Shown piece after piece: positions 61,701 through 64,000 of a DNA stretch of 64,000 nucleotides (positions are counted from its first letter, which is position 1; each line of letters begins with the position of its first letter). The stretch is from NCBI GenBank assembly GCA_036571765.1, contig BROE01000015.1, positions 4,692,977 to 4,756,976 on the forward strand, read 5' to 3'. The DNA is from Plecoglossus altivelis. Lineage: Eukaryota > Chordata > Actinopteri > Osmeriformes > Plecoglossidae. Both the position numbers and the translations under genes were made by a program. A model generated the notes under the pieces. That model was given only the letters and a program-made list of their open reading frames with translations, did not search any database and had not been told where the DNA came from.

Positions 61701-62102
61701 CTTTAAAAGTGTCTATATCCCTGTCTGATTTATTAAAAAGAAGGCAAATAAGGTTTGATGATGAGGGAGACATTTATTCATTATTAAAGGGTCTCCATGC
61801 ACTCAAAGTTGACTGAAAATAGGTTGATATAAAATCGAAATTTAAATTGCAGTTGTTTTGGATCACTAATTGGGAGTGAAATTGCATTATATGTACAGTG
61901 TAACAGTAACTACTATGTCTGCATTTGCTTTAATATTGTGTCTTACTGAGAATACAGAACAATTTACATGCTGACAATTTTCCCTCTCTGTCACAGGTAT
62001 TGCCTACCTAAGCGGTATGTGCAGTGAGAAAAGGAAGTGCATTCTGGCTGAAGACAATGGGCTCAACCTTGCATTTACCATTGCCCATGAGATGGGTCAC
62101 AA
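46734..62102 (+). CDS. adamts19: ADAMTS19 metalloprotease, first eight coding exons (gene continues beyond window)
   Basis: Secreted zinc metalloprotease with thrombospondin repeats. Exons: 46734-46800, 47002-47435, 51532-51712, 54955-55127, 55266-55349, 55484-55638, 57221-57264 and 61997-62102. Phases agree at every junction, giving 414 codons plus two bases. Residues 1-22 form a signal peptide (MHLKCICTLFHQLCFLGAFA). The propeptide has the SREVRS and HIPAFGRDLHI blocks, and the M12B-type phrase CYYSGTVLNYEGSIASFS. A furin site REKR falls at about 242-245, and the catalytic domain begins YSYKLLQEYNVETLVVADPA. The last exon ends IAHEMGH (His410, Glu411, His414) with AA of the next Asn codon; the third zinc His, disintegrin, TSR and spacer domains lie outside. 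Block order and wording match ADAMTS19 closely. All visible exons are intact. Confidence 0.94.
47436..50050 (+). other. adamts19 intron 2, left part
   Basis: Unique-looking AT-rich intron. I see no extra exon; the frames present have no propeptide-like wording. The frame of exon 2 continues a few codons past the GTAAAT donor before a stop. Confidence 0.5.
50060..50470 (-). pseudogene. PIF/Harbinger transposase, N-terminal relic in adamts19 intron 2
   Basis: Minus-strand reading gives DRLINRYRYPSFGCIE (about 50370-50425), SELGPVLECPTKAKQ (about 50300-50355), TFQQEQADRLGISQSILNRV, MPKVWDDMFHVFPRYFRFPN and VVNQANIKA, then ICFANVISAIN (50095-50290). This is the N-terminal half of HARBI1-like transposases, running into the FPNVIGAID block where the first catalytic Asp appears to be Asn. 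Stops and shifts are present. It lies antisense to the host gene and complements the C-terminal half at 32.2 kb in content, but is a separate insertion. Confidence 0.75.
50480..51531 (+). other. adamts19 intron 2, right part
   Basis: AT-rich intron to the acceptor CATTGCAG before 51532. No gene-like segment recognised. Confidence 0.5.
51713..53225 (+). other. adamts19 intron 3, left part
   Basis: Intron sequence without a named feature. 52085-52270, with the GGATTACAGGTGATTACTGA word, reads like a piece of an interspersed repeat, but I cannot assign it. Confidence 0.4.
53230..53610 (-). pseudogene. Decayed helicase-like repeat (RecQ-type Walker A)
   Basis: The minus-strand frame 53349-53609 reads MAAGKVASKAIRFAAGTLQN, then LKPKQEQSLLSFIGGHDATL and LLPTGLRKVFQPAPLVVKVE. 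The pattern K.EQ...L.....GkDv...LPTGFGKSl.yQ.aPLVV belongs to RecQ/ATP-dependent helicase-like sequences that are repeated across fish genomes. Here the Walker A Gly-Lys-Ser is damaged (LRKVF). It sits within adamts19 intron 3, antisense, and is not part of the host protein. Confidence 0.6.
53893..54148. mobile_element. Small non-autonomous element flanked by 12-bp direct repeats
   Basis: TATAACCAGCCA occurs exactly at 53893-53904 and 54137-54148. Just inside the left repeat the element begins CAGGGCTGGACTGGGAC, a hAT-like CAGGG start seen in a common fish repeat. The right end (CCGGAAATTTGCGGTGCAGA) is not an obvious inverted copy. The sequence is non-coding and about 230 bp. Confidence 0.55.
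54149..54954 (+). other. adamts19 intron 3, right part
   Basis: AT-rich intron ending in a pyrimidine tract (TTTCTTTTCTTTTCTTTTTT) and ACAG before exon 4. No other feature. Confidence 0.55.
55805..56175. repeat. Possible Tc1-like repeat end in intron 6
   Basis: ACAGCTCTGGAAATAGGTTA followed by GAGACCACT resembles the inverted-repeat start of a common teleost Tc1-like element. No transposase and no confident right end were found, so the boundaries are guesses. Confidence 0.35.
56176..57220 (+). other. adamts19 intron 6, right part
   Basis: No coding or repeat feature recognised before the exon 7 acceptor TATGTTTCAG. Confidence 0.5.
57265..59200 (+). other. adamts19 intron 7, left part
   Basis: AT-rich intron. 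It holds a G run (about nine) near 58350 and TGTGTG-rich pieces near 58650. No extra exon seen. Confidence 0.5.
59204..59861. mobile_element. hAT-like non-autonomous transposon in intron 7
   Basis: The left end CTCGGGGCGTTGCTAGACCT, with ACTGGGGTGTGTGCCCCAGT nearby, pairs with the inverted right end, which read on the minus strand is CAGTGGCGTTAATAGATAAA then ACTGTACTGGGGCACAGGCC. The shared words GGCGTT-TAGA and ACTGGGG-GCCC in the same order mark terminal inverted repeats. The CAGTGGCG start is hAT-like. No transposase lies inside. Flanking 8-bp duplications are not clear. Confidence 0.55.
59862..61996 (+). other. adamts19 intron 7, right part
   Basis: No coding segment recognised. The frame 60524-60769 (+) has no family. 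Ends with the acceptor CTGTCACAG before exon 8. Confidence 0.5.
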
Positions 62103-64000
62103 GTGAGTCCAGTACCCTATGAGTATAATTTCAACAAAATAAATGGACAGCCAAACTTTCAGATGAAACAACAAAGTGCTGACACACAGAAATGCCCGAA
62201 TGCTACTATCTACTACATAGTACCATAAGTAAATGTGGCTGGTTGTGCGGTTCAGCTAAAACAGTCGCTAAAACAATGTCCCAGCTTTTGTCAGTGCTAA
62301 CAGTGTACACCATATCTGTAATAAGGATCAGAAGAGCCAGAAAGGCTGTGGGCTCCACAGTCTACAACACAGAGACTCACCATGCGAGTATTAGCTATCG
62401 GCCCTAATACTAATGTTGCATCTGCTTTTATTAAAAACTTCCAAGGCTGAGTCATCATCTACTCAGTCTTAATAGGAAACTCCTGCAGGTTGCTTTGCAT
62501 TCTGTTGTTTCGTTATAACAGCCCAAAAAAATTATGATCCCCAAAATTTAACTGTTTTGGTTTATAAATGGGTCTTCTGCACATTGTATCTAAATCAATT
62601 TTGTTGTTAGGAATGTCTGTCTTTGTATCTGTTTGTTTGTCAGTTTGTGGGTCTGACAAATCTAAGTTAGTCATTTGAGAGAAATTTGGAAAAAAGCATC
62701 TGAATTCACATCAGCCTTTGAATATATATAGTAATTGCTTCATTGTTTTTAACAGTGGCAATTGCATATTGTAGAACTCTATATGTTTCTGTTTGGACAG
62801 GTTAGGTATGGGCTTTGAGGAGAGCTTAGTGGGTATTTTTAGTTTGGATATTGTGTTTATACTTTAAGAATAGTTGTTTAATGTTTTTTTGTGTACGTAT
62901 ATGTAATGTTAGATATATACTACAGTGTACACGACAGCACACACAAAATTAGTTCATGGATCTGAAATGTTTGTCATTATATGGCACATAAAGTATTACA
63001 TTTATACAGTACAATTTATACAATGTCAAGATTCATTGTCTATGCTAAAACTTTTAAACATGAAGTATCTCCTTGTTTGCAAAGAAAATATTATTAATTA
63101 TTAATAACAAATTATTAATTCATCTTAAAGACAATCCGAACAGCGTATAAGAAGAAACATTATCTTATAATTCCCCCCCCTCCACACACACACACACACC
63201 ATTTTATCAACTAGAAATAAATAGATTAAGCTACCTTTATTATTAGTGCTATATACAGTAATATGATTTAAGGAAGAAAATTCAGTCATAAGATCTTTTA
63301 TCTTTTGTCATTATTGATTACGTTCCCTTGATACATAATATTTAGTTATATTCAAATGTGACATTTGTCTTAAATATGTTTAAAACTGTAATAATGTTGT
63401 ACAGTCTTTTTGCTCCTGATCTAATTTGTTCCAAACATAAACCTCAACAAAGGAAATTCAATGTGGCTTATATATATATATATATAAACAAACAAAAGAA
63501 AAAAAAATATTTTCTTACTTTTTTTATTTTTAATTTTTACATATAATACAGTCGAAGATCATAAACACTGTCCCTGGTTCACAGCCGGAGGCCAACGTTC
63601 TCGTCAAAGCCGTGAAAGACTGAAAAGTTACATTGTATGGGGATCGTAGAAATGCAGTTAGCTTGAATCATTTGGGTAAATGTGCACGATACATTTACGC
63701 AAGCCTTTTTCACATCTTCTTGGACACCAAAATGATTTCCCTCTTTAAGTAATATTTTTCCTTGTAATTATGTTAGCAAGAATGGGAAGTGCTGTGTCTG
63801 TATAAATGAGGGAAGCCAAGTGCATGTGCGTTGTGCACAAACTGCGCCCTTAAAATAGCGGCCACTGACTTTTAACCACCTTTTTTCTGGTCAGTGGCGG
63901 TATGGTTTTCTAAAACTGCAAAATAGCACCAGGGAACGTTTGCGCTGGAACAAGCCTCCTTTTTTCGCCGAACCACCCCCTGGAGCGCAAGTTCATTCCC
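62103..64000 (+). other. adamts19 intron 8 (incomplete)
   Basis: Begins with the donor GTGAGT after HEMGH. No exon encoding the third zinc ligand was found before the edge. It contains a C-run plus (CA)n near 63173-63199 and an (AT)n run near 63470-63486. Confidence 0.6.
63469..63486. repeat. (AT)n microsatellite
   Basis: An AT dinucleotide run of about nine units. Confidence 0.85.

Noticed and set aside
1..64000. tRNA, rRNA, CRISPR, bacterial operon signals
   Set aside because: None seen; the window is eukaryotic nuclear DNA.

Overview
This window is vertebrate nuclear DNA, almost certainly from a teleost fish. Genes are split into short exons with canonical GT/AG introns, and the repeats are typical of fish: Rex3 (RTE clade), L2/Rex1-like LINEs, Tc1-like elements, PIF/Harbinger, CACTA, Penelope-like and DIRS/Ngaro-like relics. 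No bacterial-style operons, ribosome-binding sites, CRISPR arrays, rRNA or tRNA genes were seen.

Three host genes lie on the + strand. (1) The last five coding exons of a fatty-acid transport protein / very-long-chain acyl-CoA synthetase gene (861-2991; slc27a6 by synteny and protein resemblance). (2) A complete five-exon isoc1 gene, an isochorismatase-domain hydrolase of 283 residues (5170-8683). (3) The first eight coding exons of adamts19 (46734-62102), from the signal peptide to the zinc-binding HEMGH motif; the gene runs off the right edge. The order slc27a6-isoc1-adamts19 is that of human chromosome 5q23 (recalled), which supports the assignments. The three genes do not form a pathway: they concern lipid activation/uptake, a predicted peroxisomal or cytosolic hydrolase, and a secreted metalloprotease.

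The 38 kb between isoc1 and adamts19 is a transposon graveyard in its left three quarters. From left to right: an IS630/Tc1-type transposase relic (10.1-10.5 kb); a Tc1-like element broken by a 5'-truncated L2-type LINE (14.7-17.2 kb); a tandem duplication of about 1.5 kb carrying the LINE tail, Tc1 3' half and Rex3 3' end; a nearly full-length Rex3 on the minus strand with perfect 9-bp target-site duplications (18.9-22.2 kb); an unidentified minus-strand coding relic (22.3-23.9 kb); piggyBac-like, SGNH-hydrolase/DIRS-like and MADF/Harbinger fragments (24-26.5 kb); a LINE-tail repeat (26.6-27.5 kb); a Penelope-like reverse transcriptase (27.7-28.5 kb); a DIRS/Ngaro-type reverse transcriptase (29.7-30.3 kb); a Harbinger transposase (32.1-32.6 kb); a CACTA-type two-gene element (36-39 kb); a Tc1 3' end (39.7 kb) and a 100-bp fold-back (40.4 kb). 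The stretch from about 40.5 to 46.7 kb is repeat-poor apart from one internally deleted Tc1 at 44.7 kb. It is the likeliest place for non-coding regulatory sequence, but conservation cannot be tested here.

The adamts19 introns hold an inverted Harbinger relic (50.1-50.5 kb), a helicase-like repeat (53.2-53.6 kb), a small element with 12-bp flanking direct repeats (53.9-54.1 kb) and a hAT-like non-autonomous element (59.2-59.9 kb). No intact mobile-element gene set was found; nearly all transposon reading frames carry stops or frameshifts. Nothing amounts to a clearly new biological system. The most notable structures are the nested insertions, the tandem duplication with its uneven divergence, and the unidentified minus-strand coding relic.
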